Of a stretch of 64,000 nucleotides of DNA, positions 28,105 to 36,411 are shown in pieces (positions within the stretch are counted from its first letter, which is position 1; every line of letters begins with the position of its first letter). The position numbers were made by a program, and so were the translations under genes. The stretch is taken from the NCBI RefSeq assembly GCF_022374875.2, contig NZ_CP092427.2, positions 4,650,001 to 4,714,000 of the forward strand. Reading direction: 5' to 3'. The stretch is from Mycolicibacterium rufum (GTDB taxonomy: Bacteria; Actinomycetota; Actinomycetes; Mycobacteriales; Mycobacteriaceae). A model generated the notes under the pieces. The model saw only the letters and a list, made by a program, of their open reading frames with translations. It was not told the DNA's origin and did not search any database.

Positions 28105-29520
28105 GTGAGTGAGCCGATGGCGCTCGCCTTCGGGGAACGGCAGTACAGTCTCGCCGACCTCGACGCCCTGGCCGAGGCGATGGCCGCCACCTTGCGCCGG
28201 CGCGGTGTCGGTCCCTCGTCGCGGGTGGCCGTGATGTCGTCGAACCGGCCGGAATTCGTGATCGCGCTGCAGGCGATCTGGCGTCTGGGCGGCGCCGCGG
28301 TGCTGCTCAGCCCGGCGTGGAAGCAGGCGGAGGTCGGCCACGCGCTGTCGCTGACGCGGCCGATGTCCGCGGTGGGCGACCATCCTGCGCTGGCGGAGGC
28401 CATGCCGATGCTGCACCTGGACGAGCCGATCGCACCGGGAAACTGCCCCGCGGGCCCCGTCGACCCCGCAGCGGACGCCGTTCTGGTGTTCAGCTCCGGC
28501 ACCACCGGGATGCCGAAAGCCGTTCGGCACACCCACGCCTCGCTGGCCGCCGCGGTCCGGCAGTGGCGCGGCGCGCTGGGTCTCACCCCGGCGGACCGCC
28601 TGCAGGTGATGACGCCCCCGTCGCACATCCTCGGTCTGCTCAACATCGTGACGGCGCTCGACACCGGGGCGTGGATCCGGTTGCATCCGCGATTCGACAT
28701 CGACACGATGCTGCGCCACATCGAGGCCGACCGCATCACCCTCGACATGGCGGTCGCCCCGATCGCGTTGGCGCTGGCTGCACATCCCGGCCTCGAAACA
28801 CACGACCTCTCGTCGCTGCGCTACCTCATGTGGTGTGCGACTCCGGTGACGGCCAGCGTGGCCGACGCCGTCACCGCGCGTACCGGAGTCCCCTGGGTGA
28901 CCGCGTACGGTGCCAGCGAGCTGCCCGTCATCACCTGCAACGACCTGTCCGCGGCACGGCTGGACACCGTCGGCCGCGCGGTCGACGGAGTGGACATCCG
29001 CGTCGTCGACACCGAGACCGGGACGCCGCTGGGCGCCGGCCAGGACGGCGAGATCCAGGTGCGGTCGGCGGCGGCGATGGCCGGCTACCTTCCGGAAGAT
29101 GCCACCGCGGAGGCGTTCTCGGACGGGTGGTACCGCACCGGTGACATCGGCAGCTGCGACGCCGACGGTTATCTGCGCATCACCGACCGCGCCCGCGAGA
29201 TGATCAAGGTGCGCGGCTTCCAGGTCGCGCCCGCCGAGATCGAAGCGGTGCTACACGGCCATCCCGCCGTCGAGGACTGCGCGGTGTTCGGGGTTCCGGC
29301 CCCCGACGGTGAGGCGATCATCGCCGCCGTGAGGGTGAGCAGCCCCGTGGAGCCGGACGACCTGATCACCGTCGTGGCCGATCGGCTGGCGTCCTACAAG
29401 CGCCCCCGCCGTGTCGTGATCGTCGACGAGATCCCGCGCCTGCCGTCGGGCAAGGTGCTGCGGCGGGTGCTCCGGGAGCGGGCGATGAGCGCTTGCGCGA
29501 AGAGCAGAGAGATCAGATGA
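28105..29520 (+). CDS. Acyl-CoA synthetase (AMP-binding)
   Basis: The 471-residue adenylate-forming ligase has FSSGTTGMPKAVRHTH (P-loop), WVTAYGASELPV (A5), DGWYRTGDIGSCDADGYLRITDRAREMIKVRGFQVAPAEIE (A7-A8) and the catalytic lysine motif LPSGKVLRRVLRER. GTG 28105 follows GAGGAGG with a somewhat long gap; the open frame runs further upstream through the regulatory palindrome, which argues against earlier starts. Its last residues (AMSACAKSREIR) come from a short repeated DNA motif. It heads an operon with a heteromeric acyl-CoA dehydrogenase and an enoyl-CoA hydratase. Confidence 0.88.
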   Translation: MSEPMALAFGERQYSLADLDALAEAMAATLRRRGVGPSSRVAVMSSNRPEFVIALQAIWRLGGAAVLLSPAWKQAEVGHALSLTRPMSAVGDHPALAEAMPMLHLDEPIAPGNCPAGPVDPAADAVLVFSSGTTGMPKAVRHTHASLAAAVRQWRGALGLTPADRLQVMTPPSHILGLLNIVTALDTGAWIRLHPRFDIDTMLRHIEADRITLDMAVAPIALALAAHPGLETHDLSSLRYLMWCATPVTASVADAVTARTGVPWVTAYGASELPVITCNDLSAARLDTVGRAVDGVDIRVVDTETGTPLGAGQDGEIQVRSAAAMAGYLPEDATAEAFSDGWYRTGDIGSCDADGYLRITDRAREMIKVRGFQVAPAEIEAVLHGHPAVEDCAVFGVPAPDGEAIIAAVRVSSPVEPDDLITVVADRLASYKRPRRVVIVDEIPRLPSGKVLRRVLRERAMSACAKSREIR

Positions 29521-29539
29521 GCGCGTGCGCGAGAAGTGG
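29485..29539 (+). repeat. Tandem pair of GCGC-TGCGCGA motifs
   Basis: ATGAGCGCTTGCGCGAAGAG at 29485-29504 is followed 32 nt later by a diverged copy, ATGAGCGCGTGCGCGAGAAG (29517-29536). The first copy encodes the C-terminal tail of the ligase and the second spans its stop codon. The form GAGCGCTTGCGCGAAGAGC resembles a short dispersed motif recalled from mycobacterial genomes. Confidence 0.45.
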
Positions 29540-29547
29540 AGGAACCG

Positions 29548-30363
29548 GTGGACGTCCGTCTGACCAGTGAGCAGGAGCAGCTGCGCGACGCGGCCGCGGA
29601 GTTGGCGGCCGACCTGGGGCCGGGATCGGTGGCCGACCTCGACGACGAGGTACGCGTCGCTCGGTTGGAGAAGGCGATGGACGCCACCGGGTTCCGCGCT
29701 CTGCGCTCCGACGGAGCGTCTGCCGTGGAGGTCGCGATCGTGGCCGAGGAATTCGGCAGACGACTGGTCGACGTGCCGTTCCTGGGGCCGGTGCTCGCCG
29801 ACGATCTGCAGCGTCGGCTCGGCCGGAGGCTACCGGCGGCCGACGCACTGCCGCCCTCGGTCGATCTGACCGGAAGCCTCGCCGGCGTCGTCGAGTCGCC
29901 CGCCGAACTGACCGAACTGTCCGACGAGGACGCGGGCCGCTGGTACGCGCTCGCGCTGGCGACGACCACGGCCGACATCCTCGGTGCCGCCCGGGGCACC
30001 CACGCACTGGCGACCGAGTACGCCAAGGTGCGTGAACAGTACGGCGCGGCGATCGGTTCTTACCAGGCCGTCGCGCATCTGCTCGCCGAAGGTCTCGCGT
30101 TGATCGAAGGCTCGATCAGCGTCGCGCGCCACGCCGCGTGGGCCGTCGACGAACTGCCGGTGGCGGAGGCGATCGAGGCGGCCCGCATCGCGAAGATCTA
30201 CTGCACTCGGGCCGCGATGACCGTGTGCGAGACATCGATCCAGGTGCACGGCGGCATCGGGAACACCTGGGAGTGTCTGGCCCATGTGTACCTGCGCCGG
30301 GTACTGACCGCCACCGAGGTGTGGCCCGTGACGCTGGAGGAGCTGACCATTGGACTTTCGTGA
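29548..30363 (+). CDS. Acyl-CoA dehydrogenase, small partner subunit
   Basis: At 271 residues this acyl-CoA-dehydrogenase-family chain is well short of the usual 380. It keeps the N-terminal helices (RLTSEQEQLRDAAAELAADLG), AIVAEEFGRRLVDVPF and the C-terminal domain with VREQYGAAIGSYQAVAHLLAEG and IQVHGGIGNTWECLAHVYLRR, but most of the middle beta domain is collapsed. This fits the incomplete chain of an alpha2beta2 heteromeric dehydrogenase whose partner is the next gene. GTG 29548 is chosen because GGAGG precedes it; GTG 29536 is the alternative. It overlaps the partner by 14 nt. Confidence 0.85.
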   Translation: MDVRLTSEQEQLRDAAAELAADLGPGSVADLDDEVRVARLEKAMDATGFRALRSDGASAVEVAIVAEEFGRRLVDVPFLGPVLADDLQRRLGRRLPAADALPPSVDLTGSLAGVVESPAELTELSDEDAGRWYALALATTTADILGAARGTHALATEYAKVREQYGAAIGSYQAVAHLLAEGLALIEGSISVARHAAWAVDELPVAEAIEAARIAKIYCTRAAMTVCETSIQVHGGIGNTWECLAHVYLRRVLTATEVWPVTLEELTIGLS

Positions 30364-31438
30364 TTCCGCCGACGAGGCCGCTTTCCGGAACCGGTTGCGC
30401 GCCTGGCTGATCGAGCAGAAGGGCAGGTTTCCCACCTCCGGGGACGCGTACTGGGCCAAGGCCGGCGAGTGGCATCAGGCGCTGTTCGAGGCGGGCTTCT
30501 TCGGCACGTCGTGGCCCCGGGAGTACGGGGGCCAGGACCTGCCACCGGTCTACGACGTGATCGTCGACGAGGAGATCGCCAAGGCCGGCGCGCCGGCGCG
30601 GCCGAGCCTGGGTTACCTGGTCGTGGGCCTGAGTCATCATGGCAGCGAGGAACTCCGGCAGCGATTCCTGCCGGGCATGATCAACGGAACGCAACGCTGG
30701 TGCCAGGGCTTCTCCGAACCCGGTGCGGGCTCGGATCTGGCCTCGCTGACGACGTCGGCCGTGCGCGACGGTGACGAGTACGTGATCCACGGACACAAGA
30801 TCTGGACCAGCTATTCCGACGTCGCCGACTGGTGCCTGCTGCTCGCCCGCACGGACAAGACCGTGCCGAAGCACAAGGGCATTTCGGCGTTCATCGTGAA
30901 CATGCACCAGTCCGGCATCGAGCAGCGGCCCCTGAAGATGATCAGCGGCGTGACCAAGGAATTCGGCCAGGTCGCCTTCGACGGTGCCCGGGTGCCCGTC
31001 GAGAACATGGTCGGTGCGCCCGGCGACGGGTGGAAGCTGGCGATGACAGTGGTCAGCCACGAGCGGGAACCCTCGACGCTGGGGTTCTCGGCACGTTACG
31101 GAAAGACGGTGCGCCAGATGGCATCCGGTGTCGACGGCACGCCGAACGCCGAATTGCTGTGGGCCTGGGTGCAGACCGAGGTGCTGCGGCTGCACGTGCG
31201 CAGGCGGCTCTCCGAACAACTCGGTGGCCTCACCCACGGACCGCAGGGTTCGCTGGACAAGCTTCTGATGACCTGGGTGGAGCAGTCCGTCGGCCACGCC
31301 GCGCTGCACACCGTCGGCACCGGCGACGAGGAGTTGTTCGGCGCCTACATGTACAGCCGCGCCCAGAGCGTGATGGGCGGCACGTCGCAGATCCAGAAGA
31401 ACATCATCGCGCAACGCATCCTCGGACTGGGGGCCTAG
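30350..31438 (+). CDS. Acyl-CoA dehydrogenase, large partner subunit
   Basis: The 362-residue chain has the flavin-binding and substrate motifs QGFSEPGAGSDLASLTT, HKIWTSYSDVADWCLLLART, the C-terminal YSRAQSVMGGTSQIQKNIIAQRILGL, and NGTQRW. The TTG start at 30350 follows GGAGGAG and overlaps the small subunit. It lacks the TREQFG-type motif, which the partner supplies, as in heteromeric ChsE1/E2-type dehydrogenases for ring or branched acyl-CoA. It is followed directly by an enoyl-CoA hydratase, so it introduces the double bond that gene then uses. Confidence 0.9.
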   Translation: MDFRDSADEAAFRNRLRAWLIEQKGRFPTSGDAYWAKAGEWHQALFEAGFFGTSWPREYGGQDLPPVYDVIVDEEIAKAGAPARPSLGYLVVGLSHHGSEELRQRFLPGMINGTQRWCQGFSEPGAGSDLASLTTSAVRDGDEYVIHGHKIWTSYSDVADWCLLLARTDKTVPKHKGISAFIVNMHQSGIEQRPLKMISGVTKEFGQVAFDGARVPVENMVGAPGDGWKLAMTVVSHEREPSTLGFSARYGKTVRQMASGVDGTPNAELLWAWVQTEVLRLHVRRRLSEQLGGLTHGPQGSLDKLLMTWVEQSVGHAALHTVGTGDEELFGAYMYSRAQSVMGGTSQIQKNIIAQRILGLGA

Positions 31439-32203
31439 ATGTACGACATGCCAGACGAGATCGACGTCCGCGCCGACGGCGGATTGCGCATCATCACGCT
31501 CAACCGCCCGGACGACCTCAACGCGGTCAACGACGCGCTGCACGTGGGGCTCGCGCGGATCTGGGAGGCGCTCAACGAAGACGCCGATGCCCGGGCCGCG
31601 GTCATCACCGGTGCGGGCCGGGCGTTTTCGGCCGGCGGGGACTTCCACTACCTGGACGAGCTTCGCCGCGACGAGGCGTTGCGGCGCAAGACGATCAAGC
31701 ACGGCCGTGATCTGGTGATCGGCATGGTGCGCTGCCGGGTGCCGGTGATCGCCGCGGTCAACGGCCCTGCCGTGGGTCTGGGCTGCAGCCTGGCGGCGCT
31801 GTCCGACATCGTCTACATGGCCGAGACGGCGCATTTCGCCGACCCGCACGTGCAGATCGGGCTGGTCGCGGCCGACGGCGGGCCGCTGGTGTGGGGTTCG
31901 CAGATCAGTCTGTTGCAGGCCAAGGAGTTCGCGCTGACCGGGGTGCGGATCAAGGCGGCGCGTGCGCTGGAGCTGGGGTTGGCCAATCATGTGGTGGCCG
32001 ACCCGTTGACCGAGGCGATCGCGTGCGCGACGAAGATCATGGCGTTGCCCCCGCAGGCCGTCGAAGCCACCAAAAGGCTGATGAACATCCAGCTGGAACG
32101 GTCGGTGATGGCGTCGCTCGACTACGCCAACCTCGCCGAGTACGTGTCGTTCGGCACCGCGGAGTTCAACACGATCGTCGACGGCCTGATCGCCAAGGAG
32201 TGA
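31439..32203 (+). CDS. Enoyl-CoA hydratase/isomerase (crotonase family)
   Basis: The 254-residue crotonase has LNRPDDLNAVNDAL, the first oxyanion segment GAGRAFSAGGDFHYL and the second GPAVGLGCSLAALSDIVYMAETAHFADPHVQIGLVAADGG, where the position of the second catalytic acid (hydratase Glu) reads as part of VAADGG. It begins at the codon right after the dehydrogenase stop, so it is the fourth gene of the ligase operon. Hydration of the unsaturated CoA ester is the likely role; isomerase or hydrolase activity cannot be excluded. Confidence 0.88.
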   Translation: MYDMPDEIDVRADGGLRIITLNRPDDLNAVNDALHVGLARIWEALNEDADARAAVITGAGRAFSAGGDFHYLDELRRDEALRRKTIKHGRDLVIGMVRCRVPVIAAVNGPAVGLGCSLAALSDIVYMAETAHFADPHVQIGLVAADGGPLVWGSQISLLQAKEFALTGVRIKAARALELGLANHVVADPLTEAIACATKIMALPPQAVEATKRLMNIQLERSVMASLDYANLAEYVSFGTAEFNTIVDGLIAKE

Positions 32204-32207
32204 TCCG

Positions 32208-33179
32208 TCAGGGTTTCGCGCGACCCGACCGGCTGAGCCGCCACTCCGGCGGAAAGTTCAGGTCGTTGTCCTTGACGACGTTGTTGAGCCCCTGCTCGAA
32301 GGTGCCCTCCGTCAGGTCGACGTCGCCCTGCTGATCGTTCTGGATGAGCGGCAGCATGCCTTCGACCATGCCGGTGAGCAGGCTGCCGAAGTACTCGCCC
32401 TTGTGCTGCTTGTAGAGCTCGAGGAACGTCTTCTGCACCGCGACGGTGTCGGTGGGACGGGATTTCGAGCACGCCAGCGCGTACTTGCGGGTCTCGGCTT
32501 CCAACGCGTCGCGGGGCACCACGCTGTTCAGGAAGCCGCAGTCGTCCATCTCCTTCGCGGTGAAAGGCCGTCCGGTGAACAGCATCTCGGAGAACTTGCG
32601 CAACCCCATCGTCTCGGCCCACCACCACAGCCGCGGACCCCAGCCCACGTACCGGAAGGCCGGGTGGCCGAACAGCGCGTCGTCGGAGGAGACCACCAGA
32701 TCTGCGTCGCCGGCCTGGTAGAAGTGCCAGCCGTAGCAGTAGCCCTTGGCCTCGACGATGCTGATCTTGCGCAGTTCCTGCAGCGGGCGGTTGCCGGCAG
32801 GCGCCTTGGCGTAGAAGTCGGTCACGGTTGACAGGTAGCGGTACGAGCCACCCGGCGGATACCGCACGTCGTCGTCGTTGATCGCAACCTCGTGCAGCAG
32901 CGGCATGCCCGGGTTCTCCAGCATGTCCCGCTGTTCGGGCAGATCGCCGCCGCTGCCGAAATCCTCACCCTCCCCGCGGATGACGACCACCTTGACGTCG
33001 TCGTCCACGTTGCACTTGTGGATCAGGTCGGCGTAGAGCTGCCGCATGCCCAGGGTGGTCGAGTTCTGTGCCTCGGGACGGTTGAAGGTGATCGTCGCGA
33101 TCCGGTTCGCCGTGTCCTTCTCGAACCGGATGTACTGCTCGGCGTCCTTCTTCATCTCTGCGTAGTCGTGGTCCGGCAC
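32208..33179 (-). CDS. Crotonase-family enoyl-CoA hydratase, long form (paralogue A)
   Basis: The 323-residue crotonase is longer than standard. It has ATITFNRPEAQNSTTLGMRQLYADLI, VVIRGEGEDFGSGGDLPE (oxyanion segment), an insert around residues 120-150 and ISIVEAKGYCYGWHFYQAGDADLVVSSDDALFGHPAFRYVGWG. A close paralogue is at 55265-56227, sharing the IVEAKGYCYGWHFYQ block and the LFPPE-type C terminus. GTG 33179 with GGAG upstream is preferred over longer starts. It is a single gene, convergent with the ligase operon. Substrate unknown; its paralogue suggests parallel substrates or steps. Confidence 0.87.
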   Translation of the reverse strand: MPDHDYAEMKKDAEQYIRFEKDTANRIATITFNRPEAQNSTTLGMRQLYADLIHKCNVDDDVKVVVIRGEGEDFGSGGDLPEQRDMLENPGMPLLHEVAINDDDVRYPPGGSYRYLSTVTDFYAKAPAGNRPLQELRKISIVEAKGYCYGWHFYQAGDADLVVSSDDALFGHPAFRYVGWGPRLWWWAETMGLRKFSEMLFTGRPFTAKEMDDCGFLNSVVPRDALEAETRKYALACSKSRPTDTVAVQKTFLELYKQHKGEYFGSLLTGMVEGMLPLIQNDQQGDVDLTEGTFEQGLNNVVKDNDLNFPPEWRLSRSGRAKP

Positions 33180-33265
33180 GGCGGATCTCCTTCGTCTCGT
33201 TCCCGCGAGGGCCAGTCTTTCAGCGTTCGCGGCCGCTCGGACGATTTCGACTCTTCGCTTAAATC

Positions 33266-33329
33266 CCGCGGAAGCGCATTCCTGGCTGTGGTCGAAGCGA
33301 ATATCGCCGCCAGGAACGCTATTCCGTGG
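33266..33329 (+). repeat. ~64-bp palindromic repeat, copy A
   Basis: The element begins CCGCGGAAGCGCATTCC and ends GGAACGCTATTCCGTGG. It contains outer inverted repeats (CCGCGGAA/TTCCGTGG) and inner ones (TTCCTGG/CCAGGAA). An inverted, roughly 75-80% similar copy is at 57321-57383. Copy A lies between the paralogue A crotonase and the frameshifted SDR, and its right end supplies the SDR stop codon (TAG from CTATTCC on the other strand). The layout suggests a small non-autonomous mobile or REP-like element. Confidence 0.7.
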
Positions 33330-34060
33330 TGAGCTGCTCGGAGCGTTGGATCGTTCCGGTGATGCCCGAGGCATCCTGGCGGGCCAGCAGCAGCGCGGCC
33401 TTGGCCATCGCCTCGGGTGGTTCGACCATCTCGGGCGGCACCTCCATGCCGCCGGCGGCCCGCCAGCCCTCGGTCAGCACCACCCGCGACGGGCTCCGAC
33501 AGTTCACCGCGATGTTGTCCGGTGCCAGGTCGGCGGCCAGACCGAGGTAGAGCCGTTCGACAGCGGCCTTGGATACCCAGTAGGCGTTCGCGCCGTGTCC
33601 GGTCATGCCAACCCCCGTGGTGGTCACCGCGATCAGCGAACCCCCGCCGCGGGCCCGTACGTGCGGGATGACGGCCCTGGTGACCAGGAAGACGCCCGTG
33701 AGGTTGACGTCGAGGCACAGCTGCCACCGCTTGAGCGGGGTCGTCTCGATGGGGCCGAGCCACAGCACGCCGGCGTTGGCGACGAGCACGTCGATACCGC
33801 CGAACGTCGAGACCGTTTGCGCCACCGCGGCGTTGACGGACTCTTCGCGGGTGACGTCACACACCACGGGGAGTGCGCGCCCGCCCGCCGCCGTGATGCG
33901 CCGCGCGACCGATCCGACGGTTGCCGGGCACCGCGCCCTCGTATTCGGAGCGGGCGGCCACGGCCACCGAGGCGCCTGCGGCGGCCAGGGCCGAGGCGAT
34001 GGTGGCGCCGATGCCCCGGCTGGCGCCGGCGACGAACGCGACCTTGCCGGCCAGGTTCAC
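33319..34060 (-). pseudogene. Short-chain dehydrogenase with internal frameshift
   Basis: The N-terminal part starts at GTG 34060 (VNLAGKVAFVAGASRGIGATIASALAAAG) and runs to EGAVPG near 33923. The rest (TVGSVARRITAAGGRALPVVCDVTREESVN... AYWVSKAAVERL) continues in another frame to 33319. The span is 742 nt, one more than a multiple of three, so one extra base (in GGCAACC) explains it. The complete protein would be about 247 aa with NAG and YxxxK motifs. GTG overlaps the next SDR's stop by 4 nt, so the pair was an operon. Sequencing error is possible. Confidence 0.75.
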
Positions 34061-34821
34061 CGGGGTGGGAAGCGCAGTGCCCCGTCGAGGCGGATGGTCT
34101 CGCCGTTGAGGTAGTCGTTCTCGATGATGCTCTGCGCCAGTTGCGCGTACTCGGTCGAGCGGCCCATCCGCTTGGGGAACGGCACCTGCGGTCCCCAGTA
34201 CTGTTCGAGTTGATCGCCGGCCGTGCCGTAGGCCGGGGTGTTGATGGTTCCGGGTGCGATCGTCACGACCCGGATACCCAGCGGCGAGAGGTCCCGCGCG
34301 GCCACCAGCGTCATACCGAGCACCCCACCCTTCGCGGCGGCGTAGGGCAGCTGCCCGATCTGTCCCTCGTAACCCGCGATCGAGGCGGTGTTGACGATGA
34401 CGCCGCGGCCGCCCTCCTCGAGCGGCTCCGTCTTCGCGATCGCGGCCGCGGAGAGCCGCATCACGTTGAACACCGCGGTCAGGTAGAACTCGATGGTCGT
34501 CTTGAACCCGTCGAGATCCAGCGGCGACCCGTCCTTGCCGACCAACCGGCCGCCGCTGGCCGGGCCGCCGTGCGTGTCGACCGAGATGCGCAGCGGCGCC
34601 AGGGCTTCGGCCTCTGCGATGGCCGCGGAGACCGACTCCTCGGAGGTGGCGTCGGTGCGGACGTACTGCACGCCGAGTTCGGCCTCGAGGGCGGTGCCCT
34701 TGTCGTCGGCCATGTCGGCGACGACGACTTTGGCGCCTGCGCCGTGCAGGCGGCGCACCGTCGCCTCCCCGAGCCCGCCCGCCCCGCCGACGACCAGTGC
34801 GGAACTGCCGCTGATCTGCAT
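34057..34821 (-). CDS. Short-chain dehydrogenase (3-hydroxyacyl-CoA dehydrogenase type II-like)
   Basis: The 254-residue SDR begins QISGSSALVVGGAGGLGEATVRRLHGAGAKVVVADM. The Asp after the second strand suggests NAD. It has the catalytic Ser in VNTASIAGYEGQIGQ and YAAAK. The arrangement resembles HSD10-type 3-hydroxyacyl-CoA dehydrogenases, which oxidise the beta-hydroxy group after hydration. It is transcribed before the frameshifted SDR and divergent from meaB. The GAGAAT palindrome lies 34 nt upstream of its start. Confidence 0.88.
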   Translation of the reverse strand: MQISGSSALVVGGAGGLGEATVRRLHGAGAKVVVADMADDKGTALEAELGVQYVRTDATSEESVSAAIAEAEALAPLRISVDTHGGPASGGRLVGKDGSPLDLDGFKTTIEFYLTAVFNVMRLSAAAIAKTEPLEEGGRGVIVNTASIAGYEGQIGQLPYAAAKGGVLGMTLVAARDLSPLGIRVVTIAPGTINTPAYGTAGDQLEQYWGPQVPFPKRMGRSTEYAQLAQSIIENDYLNGETIRLDGALRFPPR

Positions 34822-34854
34822 GCATCCTCCTTGAAACTGACACTCTCAATCAGA

Positions 34855-34869
34855 GAGAATAACATTCTC
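34855..34869. promoter_or_regulatory. GAGAAT-N3-ATTCTC palindrome (site 2)
   Basis: GAGAAT (34855-34860), AAC, ATTCTC (34864-34869) form a perfect 6-3-6 palindrome midway between the divergent SDR (start 34821) and meaB (start 34915). It shares its core with sites 1 and 3. Confidence 0.7.
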
Positions 34870-34914
34870 AACAACGGAGTGGGCGGCTGACCGACGGCGG
34901 AATGCCTGCGTAAG

Positions 34915-35796
34915 GTGCGTGACGTGACCATCGACGAGCTGATCTCGGCGGCCCGCGGCGGGTCGGCGAGGGCCACCGGCCGGTTGCTCACCCTCGTGGA
35001 GGGTCCGAGGCGACCCGAGGTGCTGGCCGCGGTCGGCGCTCCGGTGCCGGTGCGCGTCATCGGGATCACCGGTCCGCCGGGCGCGGGGAAGTCCACGACC
35101 GTGGGCGCGCTGGTCGGCGCCTACCGCGCGGGGGGTGAGCGGGTGGCTGTCCTGGCGGTCGACCCGTCCTCGCCCTACAGCGGGGGAGCGCTCCTCGGTG
35201 ATCGCATCCGGATGGCCGCCCACATCAACGATCCCGACGTGCTGATCCGGTCGGTGGCGACCCGGGGGCATCTCGGTGGACTCGCCGCGGCCGTGCCCGC
35301 GGCGATCACCGTCCTGTCGGCGCTGGGCTACGGCCTGGTGATCGTCGAGACCGTCGGCGTGGGACAGTCCGAGATCGAGATCGCCGCGGTGGCCGACCCG
35401 ACGGTGGTGATCCTCAACCCCGGCGCCGGGGACGCGGTACAGGCGGCCAAGGCCGGGCTTCTCGAGGTGGCCGACATCGTCGTCGTCAACAAGGCCGATC
35501 GCGAGGGAGCCGATCAGACCGTCCGCGACCTCCGTGCCGAGACCCACGCGCCGATCCTGAAACTCGTTGCCGCCCAAGGCGACGGCCTGACCGGGCTGGT
35601 CGAGGCGATCTCCGCGCACCACCGGTCCGACAGTCCGCTGCGCCGGTCTGCGCGGGCGCGGTCGCAGATCCTGTCGATGGCTGCGACGCTGCTGCGCGCG
35701 CACCCCGACCTCGACCGGTTGGCGGCAGCCGTCGCCGATGGTGTGTGCGATCCCTACGCGGCGGCAGCGCAGCTGGTGGTGGGCGAAGAGCGCTGA
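34915..35796 (+). CDS. meaB: MeaB/ArgK-type GTPase, B12-mutase chaperone
   Basis: The 293-residue G3E P-loop GTPase has Walker A GPPGAGKST at about 53-61, DPSSPYSGGALLGDRIRM (switch region), the Walker B-like VETVGVGQSEIEI and the base-recognition NKAD. MeaB proteins load adenosylcobalamin into acyl-CoA mutases and protect them from inactivation. It should serve the split mutase at 23.7-25.7 kb, despite being in a separate transcription unit. Starts GTG 34915 or GTG 34924 are both possible. It is convergent with a TetR gene (1 nt between stops). Confidence 0.93.
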   Translation: MRDVTIDELISAARGGSARATGRLLTLVEGPRRPEVLAAVGAPVPVRVIGITGPPGAGKSTTVGALVGAYRAGGERVAVLAVDPSSPYSGGALLGDRIRMAAHINDPDVLIRSVATRGHLGGLAAAVPAAITVLSALGYGLVIVETVGVGQSEIEIAAVADPTVVILNPGAGDAVQAAKAGLLEVADIVVVNKADREGADQTVRDLRAETHAPILKLVAAQGDGLTGLVEAISAHHRSDSPLRRSARARSQILSMAATLLRAHPDLDRLAAAVADGVCDPYAAAAQLVVGEER

Positions 35797-35797
35797 C

Positions 35798-36373
35798 CTA
35801 CTCCGGCAGGTCGACGAGTCTTCGCGTGTAGGAGAGCAGTTGGCTGCGCAGCGTGTCGTCGTCGATGTCAGCCACCAGTGGGTGCATGACGCCGACGGCG
35901 ATGGCTCCCGACAGCATCGCCGCGGGCAGCCGGGCCTGAGGGCTGGGATCACCGATCAACACCGCGTAGAGCCGGCCGATGAACTGCTGGAAGGGCGGGT
36001 GGCCGGCCAGCAGCCGCACGATGACCGGGTCGAACTGCAGGGTCGCGACGGCGCGCCGCCGGGTGACGGCCTCGTCGATCACGCGGGTCAGCAGCAGCTC
36101 CCGCGCCCGTGCCGCCGACGGCTCGGCCTCGGCGGCCTCCAGGGCCTCCTCCAGCGTGCCGAGTTCCCGCTCGGTCAGCGCGATCACGATCTCGTCCTTC
36201 GTCTTGAACTGGCGGTAGACCGCGGCTTTCGTGACACCCATCGCGTCGGCGATCATCTGCAGCGAGGTGCCACTCACGCCGTGCTCACTGATCAGGGTCA
36301 GAGCGGCGTCGAGCACCCGGGTCTGGGCGGCCGTGCGCGGGATCGCACGGAACCCGCTGCCGTCCGACGTCAT
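35798..36373 (-). CDS. TetR-family transcriptional regulator
   Basis: The 191-residue protein has a TetR HTH at about 18-62 (RVLDAALTLISEHGVSGTSLQMIADAMGVTKAAVYRQFKTKDEIV) and an all-helical ligand domain. An 8-2-8 perfect palindrome 9 nt upstream of its ATG suggests tight autoregulation. It follows the KstD-like gene on the same strand with 38 nt between. Its own box differs from the GAGAAT box, so it is not obviously the regulator of that set. Confidence 0.87.
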   Translation of the reverse strand: MTSDGSGFRAIPRTAAQTRVLDAALTLISEHGVSGTSLQMIADAMGVTKAAVYRQFKTKDEIVIALTERELGTLEEALEAAEAEPSAARARELLLTRVIDEAVTRRRAVATLQFDPVIVRLLAGHPPFQQFIGRLYAVLIGDPSPQARLPAAMLSGAIAVGVMHPLVADIDDDTLRSQLLSYTRRLVDLPE

Positions 36374-36381
36374 GGGCCGAG

Positions 36382-36399
36382 GGTAGCCGAACGGCTACC
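36382..36399. promoter_or_regulatory. 8-2-8 palindrome upstream of tetR
   Basis: GGTAGCCG (36382-36389) and CGGCTACC (36392-36399) are perfect reverse complements around AA, between the KstD-like stop and the TetR start. It looks like a TetR operator. It could also form a hairpin, but no T-run follows on either strand, so a terminator is less likely. Confidence 0.6.
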
Positions 36400-36411
36400 G
36401 CCTGCCCGCGG

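Noticed and set aside
36382..36399. Rho-independent terminator after the KstD-like gene
   Set aside because: The hairpin is strong but no T-run follows on either strand; a TetR operator explains it better.
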